A stretch of 64,000 bases of DNA from Scleropages formosus. Lineage: Eukaryota > Chordata > Actinopteri > Osteoglossiformes > Osteoglossidae. Positions within the stretch are counted from its first letter, which is position 1; each line of letters starts with the position of its first letter. Where the stretch lies: the NCBI RefSeq assembly GCF_900964775.1, contig NC_041807.1, positions 33,780,013-33,844,012 on the forward strand, read 5' to 3'. Below are positions 1 through 18,375 of the stretch, in pieces. The position numbers and the translations under genes are program-made. The notes under the pieces are model-generated. The model worked only from the letters and a program-made list of their open reading frames with translations. It did no database searches and was not told where the DNA came from.

Positions 1-838
1 CCTGCTTATATTATTATTTTTTCCATCTTCTTTTCAGTTTTGTGCTTTTGGCGGCGGGTTGAACTTCACACACAGTGGTCTTAGTTGCGATTCTCAATCA
101 AGGACCGGCCACGCATTAATTTAATCACGTTCTTTTCCACAGATTAACTTCATACATCAAACTAGGTAGTAACAATTGACCAGTCATGAAGAGGAGCCAC
201 TGGTGTTAAACTGTGCATAACTACAGTTTAGCTATTTAATAGGTAGTCATACTACATAGATAAGTGTATATAAATTATTATAGAGGGTTTAATGTGCTGT
301 GGTATGTGGGGTTTTCTGTAAAGAAACTCCATGTTACATCAGTTACTTTTAGGGTTGCTCCACTTTTTGGCATGCTAAAGTCAGTCTTACACAGTGAAAT
401 AAGTGGTCACAAATAATGTCACATCACGTACCACATACATGTTAACACAAGAATGAGTGTCAATGTCCTTGAACACACTTGAGACAATTAGAGGTGTTAT
501 TCTGTGAAACCCATGAAAAGGCCATTTTCTCATGCAGTGTTTGTCTGCCTTTTAAACACCACAAAGCCACACAGATCCTGTCTCCTTAAGGGACTTGCAT
601 TTATATGATCAATAAGATAATTATATATGGCAGTTTTTGTTTTGTGTGGCTAAAAATAGTGGAATAAGAAAAAAGAAAAAAAAAAAGATTCAGTGCTTCT
701 GCCTTTAAAAATTCTGTACAGTGCTGTCCATCGGTAAAGGTGCAGCAAAGTACAGAAGGTGATTTCCAGATGGGGCCTGTTTGTTCACTTAAGTAATAAA
801 ACACATTTTATGTATTCATACAATAAGCTGGTTTTACT
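1..838. other. gene-free AT-rich leading segment
   Basis: I see no coding exon, RNA gene or recognisable repeat here. The stretch is AT-rich with scattered short A and T runs. It may be 3' flank or untranslated sequence of the small minus-strand ORF that ends at 839; ATTAAA-type signals on the minus strand near 120 and 235 would fit, but this is only inference. Confidence 0.4.
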
Positions 839-1057
839 TTAACATGCATCCTGCATGAGGTGGTAAAAGTCGTCGGTAGGTGTGCTAGTAAGGTATTCAC
901 TGAAAGCAAAGGTATTATTCGACATGTCTAGGGGATCTGGACTGGATCTTTTCACTTCTGCACATTGATGCGCGTTCGACGTGGGAGTTTGTGGTGTGAA
1001 GTACCTTCTCGCGCTGTCCTTCGGGGTTCTCCTGCCCACATGCACCCTGAACCCCAT
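839..1057 (-). CDS. small unrecognised ORF (72 aa) with ideal Kozak start
   Basis: The minus strand carries a 72-residue ORF starting MGFRVHVGRRTPKDS and ending DDFYHLMQDAC before a stop. I prefer the ATG at 1057 because it sits in GCCACCATGG, a perfect vertebrate initiation context; an in-frame ATG lies 13 codons upstream in a weaker context. The protein is Arg/Ser/Thr-rich with a more acidic, aromatic C-terminus and no membrane segment. I do not recognise the family. It lies beside a CpG-rich stretch (about 1100-1900) that may also serve QRICH1, so a divergent small gene is plausible. It could equally be a chance ORF in GC-rich DNA or the last exon of a gene lying elsewhere. Confidence 0.3.
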   Translation of the reverse strand: MGFRVHVGRRTPKDSARRYFTPQTPTSNAHQCAEVKRSSPDPLDMSNNTFAFSEYLTSTPTDDFYHLMQDAC

Positions 1058-1099
1058 GGTGGCCCTCCCGGAACCCCTGTGGAGCCGCTCCTCCAACGC

Positions 1100-1920
1100 A
1101 CAGCTCTGCTAAGACGCCGTGGTTCGGGTAGCGGCTCAGGTAGCGCCGACGCAGACTATCATACATGTTTTATGTCTTTTGTTCTGCGTCCGCCACCTGC
1201 AGCTCTCTACAACGTTCGCACGAGAGCGCGCTTCGCTCACCCTCCCACCCCTTTCCCGTCATCACCTCACCCGCGCAGTCCACGGGCGCGCGAACCGGAA
1301 CCCGCGAATAGGGGAAGCGGCGCTGAGCGGCGAGCGCTCTATCATCCGGCCCCTGAGCTCTCGTGCACGGTCTCTGATCGGCAGGAAACGCCGAGGCCGG
1401 GCCGCAGCTCCGCGGAGTGAAGGCCAGCTTTGTTTGTTCGCCCGCGGAGTTTATTCTCTAGCTCCAGCTTCTTGTTTCATCTTCCTTGGCGTACCAATTA
1501 TTGAAAATTGTCAGTTTTTGTTGATAAGCATGTAAAAACAAAAAAAGACGTTTTAGTAGAGTTTCTTTTTTTTTGTCTAGCGACCTTGTAACAAGGCTTG
1601 TTAGCATCGACTCTGGGACGCTTGGAGCGCGTTTTTTTTCCCCCGGTTTTAGGAAGAATCAAACAAACGAAACCACGCGACCGAGACGAGCTCATAACCG
1701 CGTCAGTTTTTTATAAAGGTGCACTTTGGCGTTGCGGTGTGGGCACGGCGCCCCGCGTGCGGCATTTTACGGAGATGTTTCGCTGTTTTTGAACGTCTGC
1801 TTTTGGCGCATCGGCACCTTCGGCTCACATTTAAGGTAGCGTGGCGAGATGGGGCTTCGGCGGCGGACGGGGCTCTGAAACGCCAGAAAAAGCGTATATA
1901 CACACACACACACACTACTA
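1100..1920. promoter_or_regulatory. CpG-rich candidate promoter upstream of QRICH1
   Basis: CpG density is clearly higher here than in the flanks, with many CGCG, GCGC and CCGG words. The segment lies 1.6-2.4 kb upstream of the QRICH1 start-codon exon, whose 5' boundary is a splice acceptor at about 3463. A non-coding first exon must therefore lie further upstream, and this is the best candidate. It may be bidirectional with the small minus-strand ORF. No exact transcription start can be read. Confidence 0.4.
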
Positions 1921-2075
1921 TAAACGTGTGTGTACATGTAGTACGGTCGTGTTTACAAAAAAAAAAAAAAATGTAGTGAATTAAAGCACTGTTTTTGACA
2001 GGCTGCCTTGTCGTTGAGAACTGGCCTGAAGTGTCGTGTGTGTTTTGTTCATTCTACTCCTTCGTGTCCAAAGTA

Positions 2076-2365
2076 CGTCGGCTCCTCGACTTACGAACAC
2101 AAGATGGACCGGAAGTGTGTTCATTCCGCCAGAGTCACTGTAGCCCAGTCAGAAGCTCAGTTTATTCCCAGGTTAGGTACTGTGAAATTATCCCTCTAGT
2201 AAATTGGAAAATACTCCGTAAGATACAGGTCACAGATTTGCTTTGTAACAACCAGACTTTTTAAGAAATAATTGGTGGGGGGGGAGGAATTGGCAGGGAA
2301 ATAACCAAACACATTTCTTACTTGTGTCTTTGTAACTCATGAATTTATAACTCGAGGAGCTGGTC
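2076..2365. mobile_element. candidate 290-bp MITE with TA target duplication
   Basis: The segment begins CGTCGGCTCCTCGACTTA and its far end, read on the opposite strand, begins GACCAGCTCCTCGAGTTA. This gives imperfect terminal inverted repeats of about 18 bp. Both ends are flanked by TA, as in Tc1/mariner/pogo insertions. There is no coding capacity. Older and less certain than the Tigger-like element at 19654. Confidence 0.4.
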
Positions 2366-2561
2366 TACCTGATTATTGATGACCCATTTGCTGTTATGGG
2401 TTGCATTCATTGCCTTTCTGCAGTATTCTGTGTATATCACTTTTTAGGTTCATTTTTTTGGTTACAGGTCGTTCAGGGAAGAGTGTTGTATACATACACA
2501 CATCACACGAAAGCCACACTCGCCGCAGTGTAACAATATATGAATGAGACTGATTTTGGTT

Positions 2562-2778
2562 GGGGGGTGCGGTGGTGCAGTAGGTTGGACCGGGTCCTGC
2601 TCTCCAGTGGGTCTGGGGCTTGAGTCCTGCTTGGGGTGCCCTGCGACAGACTGGCGTCTTGTCCTGGGTGTGTCCCGTCCCGTCCCCCTCCAGCCTTACA
2701 CCCTATGTTGCCGGGTTAGGCTCCGGCTCCCCGCGACCCTGAATGGGACAAGCGGTTCAAACAGTGTGTGTATATGTA
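2562..2778 (+). mobile_element. tRNA-derived SINE, family A (TG-tailed)
   Basis: The copy starts GGGGGGTGCGGTGGTGCAG and ends in a short TG run. It contains an A-box-like TGGTGCAGTAGG, a diverged B-box region and the family body with GACTGGCGTC and GACAAGCGGTTC. Unlike most copies here it has no short target duplication. It lies inside a larger imperfect direct repeat (about 2438-2490 and 2788-2840). Confidence 0.8.
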
Positions 2779-3490
2779 TTTGAAGTACTGTTTTTAGGTT
2801 CATCTTTTTGGTTACGGGTCGTTCAGGGAAGTGTGTTGTATAGTTGTTCATTGTTGCACACAAACATATCCATCCAAGCCTAAATTACTGCAGACTTGAC
2901 TGAAATCACTGTGCTCCTTAGCCACTGAAATCAGTGTTCAATACTTCCATCATAAATCCGGAACACTTGTCGAAAACCTGAGATTTGTCCACTATCCCCA
3001 AAAGAAGTGATTGAGTGAAATTTTATGGAAGATGGTATGGCAAAACAGCCCACAATAATTATGCAGAGAGCAGTTTAATTTGAGTCACAGGACTCAGGAA
3101 TGATGGACCTATAGCCTCTCGGAGAACAGAAATATGTTTTTGACTCTTGTGCTTCCTGACATGAATGAGCCCCTTAACTTGTGATGTGTTTATTTGGATA
3201 ATTAATAATTCCTTTCATTAAATGATTTTTTTTATCAGGCACACAATTATGTATTCATAGTACTATAAGATGCATGAATTAACCATATAAAGTAAAGTTT
3301 ATTTAGACAAGAATGCCTGTAACACTTCTGAGAAAGGCTGTAGCATTGGAATGTTTATGAGATTAGATTGGGTTGCTGTTTACATAATTATATAGCTCGT
3401 CACATTCTTATATAGATTAATTGAGATGCAGTGAGCTGCTCTGTCATCCTCTAACTGCAGAGCCCCCCTCGGAGACAGGCGAGGACTGCC

Positions 3491-10882
<7,392 letters not shown>

Positions 10883-11001
10883 AGGAGGGTAAAGCAACCC
10901 CAGCTGGAGCAGGGGGGCTGACGTGGACCGTGCCCTTCATCTCTTGCTTTTCACTTTCTGTGCCCCAACCCCTTCTTGCTCTTCTTGTCCTTTACATGAG
11001 G

Positions 11002-11007
11002 AATAAA
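11002..11007 (+). terminator. polyadenylation signal, QRICH1 (proximal)
   Basis: AATAAA lies 120 bp after the QRICH1 stop codon and is followed by T-rich sequence around 11090-11115. Confidence 0.55.
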
Positions 11008-11337
11008 GGACTGACCCCTTACTCCACGCCAAATGCAGTTCTGTTTTACAAAGGCAAAAGGAAAACTACAGAACCGTTTCTGTCTCATACATTTTTTTTT
11101 TTCCATTTTTTTTAATGCATATAAAACCGTATTTTTGATTAGCTTCACAAAACAGCCTTTCCTTTTTGTATATCCAGCACATCTGTACCCATTGGAATGA
11201 ATGAAGGGACATTTGCCTGGAATTTTCTTTTTATTTTTCTGATTTTAAATTTCCATTCAGACTTTGTTGGTAAAAATTTTGTAAATGAAATACTGTTGGC
11301 CAAACTTTTACTCACTACATTTGAGGAGGTACTCCTA

Positions 11338-11360
11338 CCCCCCCCCCCCCCCCCCCCCCC
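11338..11360. repeat. poly-C tract (23 bp)
   Basis: An uninterrupted run of C in the likely 3' UTR or flank of QRICH1. A second C-run follows at about 11631-11640. Confidence 0.95.
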
Positions 11361-12057
11361 TCCAAACACACATACGTTTCTTCCCTGTTTTTCCCCTTAC
11401 TGGTTATTTTTTGTGTTGGTGGGGGACCTCACTGTCACTGAAAACCAGAGTACTGTTGAGGGGCTTCCAAAACACAACTGTCCTGCTTTCCTCCTTTCCC
11501 CAACCAGCAAGGTTACGCAGGGTTGAGGCACGTTGCTGTCCGATGGACTCCATGTCCAACGCTCTGTGGCTCTGGACAGGCTCAGCTGAACTGTGGACTG
11601 TACTGGCATTGCTGCCAAAGTGGACTGGCGCCCCCCCCCCTTCCCCCCAAGAACTGTTCAAAAGCACCCTAGCTCAAGGAACTGCTCCTTTAAAAATGCA
11701 GAAATGTAAGGATTTTTACAGCTGAAATGAACCCCAGAACGCCATTATTGCAGCTGACATTTTCAAAGGACAGTAAACAGGAGACTAGCTCCCGTATATA
11801 TATTTAAAGATGTGTCTGTGTCCATACAGTCTTCTTTGCAAGGAACATGCTCACCAAGGGTTCAGTGTGGCAGAGACCGTTGGCTTCGAAATGTATTGTA
11901 ATATAAACACACATGTATTATATATAAACTGACAAAAACAAATCACTGTGGGGTTTTTTCCTTTTTGTTTTTGTCAATCTCTTTATGTAGTTGTATTGTA
12001 GTCATTTATGGCGGACGGCAAGCTACATGTTTTGAAACATGCCTTTTTTCCCCCTCT

Positions 12058-12060
<3 letters not shown>

Positions 12061-12120
<60 letters not shown>
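12061..12120 (+). repeat. (TG)30 microsatellite
   Basis: A perfect dinucleotide array of 60 bp, preceded by a short CT run. No family A SINE body is attached, so it is probably an independent simple repeat. Confidence 0.98.
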
Positions 12121-12124
<4 letters not shown>

Positions 12125-13369
12125 TGCGCACATACCCCCCGTTTTTATGAGACTGTTCCATGAAACGGTTAGGATGTTGAGTGACGGGAGAGCTTGTCTA
12201 TGAGAAATTTATTTAAATAGCAGTAGTGAGGAATATCCAAAATCAAAACTGTCCTGTTCTGCTTGTTTGATTAATGGTTTTAAAATCAGAAACAGTTAAA
12301 ATGTAAATGAAACCTTTAGTTAGTACATAGGTATGTAACCACACAAAACAATTATTTGATTTTTAAACAAGCAGTTTTTTTTAAAAACCTATATAGATAA
12401 GAGAAACTATGCTGTGAGCAGTTTGCAACTTGATAGTCTGTATCGTTAACTGAAACTCTGTGTTAATTGGGATTTTAATGATCATCGTTCAGATAAATGA
12501 AACCCTTTTGATAAGCTTTTTTTTTCCTAGTAACTGTATAGCTGAAATGAAGGTTCCTTAAAGTTTCAAAGCATCCTTAAAAGTTGGCTGCTGTTGTAAT
12601 GTTGGCCGTGTTTTGGCATGAGAGGTTTAGAGCTGCATGGTGGTTCAATGGCTGACTGAAGACCACTTGCTGGTTAGATGTGGAGATAGGCTGGCGCTAC
12701 AGGAACCAACCATTTTTTCGGTAGGCCGGGAAGCGGGGAATGCTGGCTTTGTGATTCCTAATCTTCGTCTTGGCATGTATGTCAGTCCTGGAGACCTGAA
12801 GCTACGTGTCGAGTGGGAATGCTTACCAGACCGGAGAAACTGGAAGAACCGGAGCAGCAGCTAACTGCTGGGCCCAGACAAAGCCTTTGTTCCCTAGTAG
12901 GAATACAGTGTTGTACTAATTAAGGAACTGCACATGGTTTAGTACCTTCCCTGTCTTAGCTGTTTATTTACATATGTAATAGTAAGCATTGCACACAGTG
13001 AGGTTCAGAACCTACGAAGGACTTGGCTATATTTGGGGAAATAATAATATTGATGATCTTTGACATAAAAATCGTGTTTCGCGCTTGCAAATTAAAATGT
13101 AGAGAGAAACCGATACATGTGCTGCTTTAACGTGTCATGGTTCGTGTCTTAAGCTTTCTTAATGACTTTGTCAGAACGAAAGCAATACTCGTCTTTGCCT
13201 TGTCCGCAGTTACGATTAACTGCGATTCATACTTTTCAAATTCACTTTTGAGTGTTTTGAAAGTGGTGTTTAATGTTTTCTTTCCAGGTCTTGTTTTTGC
13301 CTTGACTACAGTTACAACCTCAGACAAACTGGTCTACATCCATATTTACAGCTGTTTATTCAGATTTTT

Positions 13370-13375
13370 AATAAA
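13370..13375 (+). terminator. candidate distal polyadenylation signal, QRICH1
   Basis: AATAAA in an AT-rich context, 2.5 kb after the QRICH1 stop. It could end a long 3' UTR isoform; no transcript evidence is available. Confidence 0.3.
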
Positions 13376-14651
13376 ATATTTCAAACCCTGGGACCGCTTT
13401 TCGTGACATTTTCAGGAAGATGAACGTTGCTGGTGCGTGGTATTGTTGAATGGATGGATGCTCATCCTTAGAAGTTGTATCGTCTTGCCCACCCCCAATC
13501 CCCGTTTGTATGTGGGGGAAACATTCCGTCCCATCGCAGTCCAGGTAAGCTGGGGGTCTGTGTAGACCCCAACCGGACCCTCTGCAGGAGATTTGTGGAA
13601 AGCAGTCTCTGTATACCTGCTGAGACCAGAGTTGCCGGGGGCCCGTGCTGCAGCAGGTGCTCCTGCCTCTGCCTGTCCCCACTCCTGCTCCAGCTCCATG
13701 GAGGTGGTGGTTGTGGTGTGGGCTGTCGGGGGTGTCTCTCTGTATCAGTCCTCCGGGTGCTTTCCACAGACCTAAGGAGTGCGAACCCCGTCTCTTGGTC
13801 AGCTTGCTCAAATTTTCAATTTCCTCCTAGCACCGGAATTTTGATGTATTACAGGACTTTTATGTTTTTCTATTTTAAAATGCTCAGTAACCATTGATAT
13901 TCAAGCACAATCATTTACTTCAGGGTTCTGAACTTCTTAACGCTGCTTAGTATTTCATATTAATGGTGCTGAGCTTAATGGCTGCAGTTATGCACTAGGT
14001 TTTGTGAGGGTGTGTTAATGTACATGTACACACCTTGACCTGTATCTGCTCTTCTCTTCAGCCATCCAGTGCAGTAGGCAGGAGTGGATAAATATGTATT
14101 GTTCCTAAAAGACATGGACCCTACGGTCACTTTCAACGTAATGAGAACACATAGTACAATCATATATTAATATGTAGGCGGAGGAGGCAATTTAAGGGTT
14201 TAAACTGATAGGTAAGGCTTTCCTTTGCCTTTTTGATTCTTTCAATGAGATGATGTAGATACACATGTGATCATGTATTCTACCATAACTGAACTATTCT
14301 GATGGATAAACCTTAAGCTGGAAAAATGTATCTGAAGCAGACAGTATATTTGGGCAATTGCTTCCTTGCTTCTGACCGTGTCTTTGGTGTAAAAATCAGC
14401 TTGAAATATTGGAATACTTTTTGAAAATCTGGAACTAACTGTACACGAAGCTTACTGACATTACACAGAAGGTGCTATCAGCTGGTGTAGGTAACAGTAA
14501 TTTGATACTGAAACATTGAGACTATAAGAAAAGGCTTTGTGTCTCTTCCAAGTCACGTTTTTATTGCTGAAATCCACTTCTAATGGGTTCATGAGCTCAT
14601 TAGATATGGGAAGATGCCCAAGAGCCTGATGGGTGAACAGTGGAGGCTCAC

Positions 14652-17223
14652 CAGAGTTTGCACCATCATCATGCGGTGCCTGCGCAGGTCATACACCACC
14701 CTTCTGACGTCGGGTTGGGTGCTACGAGCGCACATCTGCATCAACCGGAGGATTGCCACAAAAGTGCCGGACCGGCCCACGCCGGCACTGCGACATCAAC
14801 GAAAGATACATGCGCACGGGAGGAGCATGTGCACATTTTAGGACATGAGCAGCAGTAATGTGAAAGTGGTACGCAGTGGAGCACAACATCCTCCCACCGT
14901 CTGACACAGTGAAGAGTAACACCTACAATACCGTGGTACAAGGCTACAAGTGAATGCAGGCAGGTTCTACCTCGTGTCAAACCGAGCCGACAGGCTAGCA
15001 GGTACCTGCAGTGGACGACGGCAGGACCGACACACGGGGCGCCGTCCAGCTGCTGCCGCACGTGATCAGCGAAGGAGCAGAAGGAGGCGAGGTCCCGGGG
15101 GACGCCTCGGTCCGGCCAGCCTTGGTAGTGGTAGTGCGTTACCCGCCTCTCCGTGGGGCTGTCCATCTTGATCGTACCCACCGACCACATGACCCCCACA
15201 TATTAATGAATGCGGTAATAAACTGCCACCTCAGTACAATACAAACCAGCAACAGAGGTTCACGCACCACCAGCTTCGAGAGCTGGACAAGATCAATTAA
15301 ATGTCATTAGACTGATGACTGTTAGGAGATCCAAAATGACTTATTTATAAAACTGGGCATAACTAGGATTTGAACCTGCAACCACCTGACTACTTTACCC
15401 ACAGCCGTACCTTTGTCGTTACACCTTTCTAATCCTTTGGAAAGACGTGAAGAACGAGCATTGTGGAGCGCATCAGTAATATGTTCAGCGGAGTCACCTG
15501 ACGCAGGTGCATGGTGGTAATGAGGCAGCCTGGACCACGCCGCTGGTGCACTGTGGTCACCTGGTATCTGTTGTAGCACACGGATGTGTGCTCCTGCGGC
15601 CAGTACTGCTCACACAGCACCTAGGGCCATACAAGCGATGAGCCAAACGGCACGTTTCCCGGTCGCGCGGCGCGGAAAGCAACAAGTACAGCAAGCTGTC
15701 CTCACTTTGTTGTTCTCCTTGCAGTTGGTCACCATGACGATTACGTGCACATTCTTCTCCCACACCATACGCCAGAAGTCAGCCAGCGTGCTCCTCAAAG
15801 GACCTTGGGTGCAGATGAAGTCCCGTTCCGACACGCCGCCCTGCAGGTGCATAGATGGCGCTGCGGTGAGACCGAGACGTCGTAATCATGATCAGAAGAT
15901 GGTATCCAACGGCTCTGGGGGACTCACAGGGACATAGCTGGCATTAATGTAGTCAGAGTGCAGCTCGGAGTCTTGGGGGGAGAGCGTCACTCGACAGTGG
16001 TCATCTGAAATCAGAGTTGGTCACAGGGGTCGGGGATTATGGATCGTATTTCGGTTTGCCATCTTCACTGGACCCCTTGCGTTGTGTGCCGAGCTCTCGG
16101 AAGCTCTGTGCCGTGCTGTGCTGCTCTGTGGAGTGTGTTTTGGCTCCATCGTTCCTGCTCTGTGTTGCTGTGTGGGCGGCACTCACACGGCAGGATGTCC
16201 GGATATCTGTTCTTCCCCCTGTTGGCGTCAAGGTCTCCAGCCCTGGTGCTGAGCTCTCTGCCCACCTCACTCAGCCTCTGTTGAAATATGATAATAACAC
16301 CAGATTCAAAGGGGTGAGGAAGAGATATTCTCAACTGACATGGTCTCGTTTAAACTCCAACTCCGGGCTTAACCTGGAATCCAGCGATGTTTCCGATTAA
16401 AGCTCAAAAATTCCAGAGACGGCGATCATAAATGGTCCTGTCCTTCTGGATGTATGAAAACTTTTATCAAAAAAGTGCGGAGGTTCTCAGTTCTGGCTCC
16501 ACCGTGGTGGAACGACCTCCCCCTGTCACTCAGAACTGCTGAAACTCTGTCTACATTCAAGAAGGGTCTGAAAACTCACCCTTTTCTGACTTCGCCCAAG
16601 AAGCCTGAAGCTCATGTAAGGTGTAAATGTTCATGCACCGTAATTTTATAATCATGCCCAGGTAAGCCTTTACACAGCTACTCCCGTATTGTATGTAAAT
16701 GCTTGTGTACCTTTTAAAAAAAAGAAAAAAAAAACAAAAACTTTGTAGGAAGGTGATCGGGATTAGTCTATCCTGCGTTTTATGCACCTACTTGTGCGAT
16801 GAACGATGGTGCATAAACTGGAAAGAAACTAACTTTACTTAAGAATCACACGTCTGCAACTATGTCTCTTTCTCCTAATGTAATGAACACACTGTATTTT
16901 CTCTGAGATTTATGTCACTTTGGAGAAAAGCATCTGCTAAATTAATAAATGTAAATGTAAAAATGGTTCTTAAAATATTTTTTTCTAATCAGTGGCTCAC
17001 ATTTCATTGGTAGATGACATAATAATAATAATGCACATAGATTTTTGTTACGGGTAAACCCGGGGTGAGTGTATCAGCGTGCTTTGAGATCTGAGCTGCA
17101 GGAACGCGTGTGTGTGTGTGGACCTTAAATTCCAGACGGTACCCAGCGTTGTTCTTGGCAGCCAGCGACTGACACTGCAGCCGGAAGTCCCTCAGGAGCT
17201 GCGCCAAGGACAAGGGCCTTTCC
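14652..17223 (-). CDS. receptor-type protein tyrosine phosphatase, catalytic core (partial gene)
   Basis: Seven minus-strand exons join in frame: 17223-17124, 16277-16187, 16004-15928, 15840-15706, 15620-15498, 15166-15006 (start uncertain) and 14787-14652. All hallmark PTP motifs are present in order: [41 protein letters not shown], the WPD loop as WPDRGVP, and the P-loop [12 protein letters not shown] split across an intron at the Ser codon. The core ends with [13 protein letters not shown] before the expected QYxFL exon, which I cannot find. The exon order and the preceding [12 protein letters not shown] segment suggest the R3 receptor group (PTPRB/H/J/O-like). That group assignment is inference. 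No fibronectin or transmembrane exon is recognisable up to 22.6 kb. The reading frames and splice sites look intact, and the catalytic Asp, Cys and Arg are kept. Confidence 0.8.
16440..16963 (+). mobile_element. L2-type LINE 3' end (inside the phosphatase intron)
   Basis: One frame reads [19 protein letters not shown] followed by [10 protein letters not shown], the C-terminus of L2-type reverse transcriptases common in fish. The element ends with CTTTGGAGAAAAGCATCTG and a TAAATGTAAATG tail. It is 5'-truncated and occupies most of the first phosphatase intron. Confidence 0.75.
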
Positions 17224-17577
17224 CTGCCAGGGAAGGACGAAGCACGCCATCAGGGCGCTGTCTGGAGAGTAACTCGCAAAGATCTAATATTCCACGCTCT
17301 CTCCACAAATTGAGTGCGTTTAACTTTTAAATTAATTTAAATTTCAAAAAAGATCCAAACTGAGCCTGGCACGTTTGTAATTGCCCAGTACGGCTTCTTT
17401 AGAACTGCTACTCCAGTTAATTACTGCAGAATGTATTGAGCCAATATAGAGTACCATACCAAGGTGCATTAATGACATTTGTTTTTATGACATTTAAATG
17501 GTGCGTACACTAATAGGATGAGCATCAAACAGTTGTCTTGGTAACTCTTGTATGGATTTAGGGTTGCATACTGGTTG

Positions 17578-17777
17578 TGTAGTGGTTAGGGATGCTGCAT
17601 TTGCACCCACAGATTGCAGGTACAAATCCCACCTCCATCTCTGGTACCCTTGAGCAAGCTACTTACCCTAAATCGCTCCAGTAAATGACCCAGCTGTATA
17701 AATGGGTAAATAATTGTCGCTACCTTAACATTTTCAGTTGCTTTGGAGAAAAATGTCAGCCACATCAATAAATGTAA
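17578..17777 (+). mobile_element. V-SINE-like element
   Basis: It starts TGTAGTGGTTAGGGATGCTG (tRNA-like A box) and has a B-box-like GGTACAAATCCC. The body contains CCCTTGAGCAAG and CCCAGCTGTATAAATGGGTA. The tail is the L2-like GCTTTGGAGAAAAATGTCAG ending in AATAAATGTAAATG. Confidence 0.8.
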
Positions 17778-18150
17778 ATGCATTGCCCATGGCCTCACCT
17801 CATGTTGTTGGGCTCCAGAGTTCCTGCCAAGGTTGCCAGAGCTTTGTCTGGAATTTGGGGCTCACTAACGGGCTGCCATCAGCAGTGGAGAAAGTAAAAC
17901 ATGTGTCATTTTTGCACACATCACATTTTCATATTTGCACGTTATGCTTGATGGCAGGGATCTTTCGAGGAATTACCTCTCCCTGCTACATATCTAAGGA
18001 GGCACAGCATATGCATTCTTTCTCACTAACACACATTTAATCCACTTACAGTACAATACTCATGCCAGCATTACCTGAACACCCAACTGACACTTGGACT
18101 AGTTGTATACTGCTGCGTTTTCTTATTTTGCTCCTTCAGAGAATAAGCAT

Positions 18151-18340
18151 GGGAGACACGGTGGTGCAGTGGGCTTGGTCAGGTCCTGCTTTCTGGCAGG
18201 TCGGGGGTTCGAGTCCCGCTTGAGGTGCCTTGTGATGGATTGGCGTTCCTCCCAGGGTGTGTCCCCTCCGGCCCCGCGCCCTGTGTTGTCGGGTTAGGCT
18301 CCGGCTCGCTGTGGCCCCGCTTGGGATGAGCAGTTTCAAT

Positions 18341-18372
<32 letters not shown>
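18151..18372 (+). mobile_element. SINE family A copy with 12-bp target duplication
   Basis: GAGAATAAGCAT occurs at 18139-18150 and again at 18373-18384, immediately bracketing the element. The copy has the A box GTGGTGCAGTGGG, the B box GGGTTCGAGTCCC and a TG tail of about 30 bp. Confidence 0.93.

Positions 18373-18375
<3 letters not shown>

Larger units (their letters stand above)
10883..14651. other. QRICH1 3' UTR and downstream intergenic DNA
   Basis: A proximal AATAAA lies at 11002 and a more distal one at 13370, so QRICH1 may have short and long 3' UTRs. The stretch contains a poly-C run and a long TG microsatellite. A short motif with GGTAAGGCTTTCCTTTGCC occurs near 14209 and also in QRICH1 intron 10 near 10309. 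The missing last exon of the minus-strand phosphatase should lie here, but I could not identify it. Confidence 0.5.

Noticed and set aside
12637-12864. 75-aa open frame in the QRICH1 downstream region
   Set aside because: No homology and no splice or promoter context; probably 3' UTR.
13368-13811. Minus-strand open frames considered as the missing last phosphatase exon
   Set aside because: No QYxFLxQC-like sequence or suitable acceptor-phase match was found; composition is Pro/Gly-rich and unlike PTP tails.
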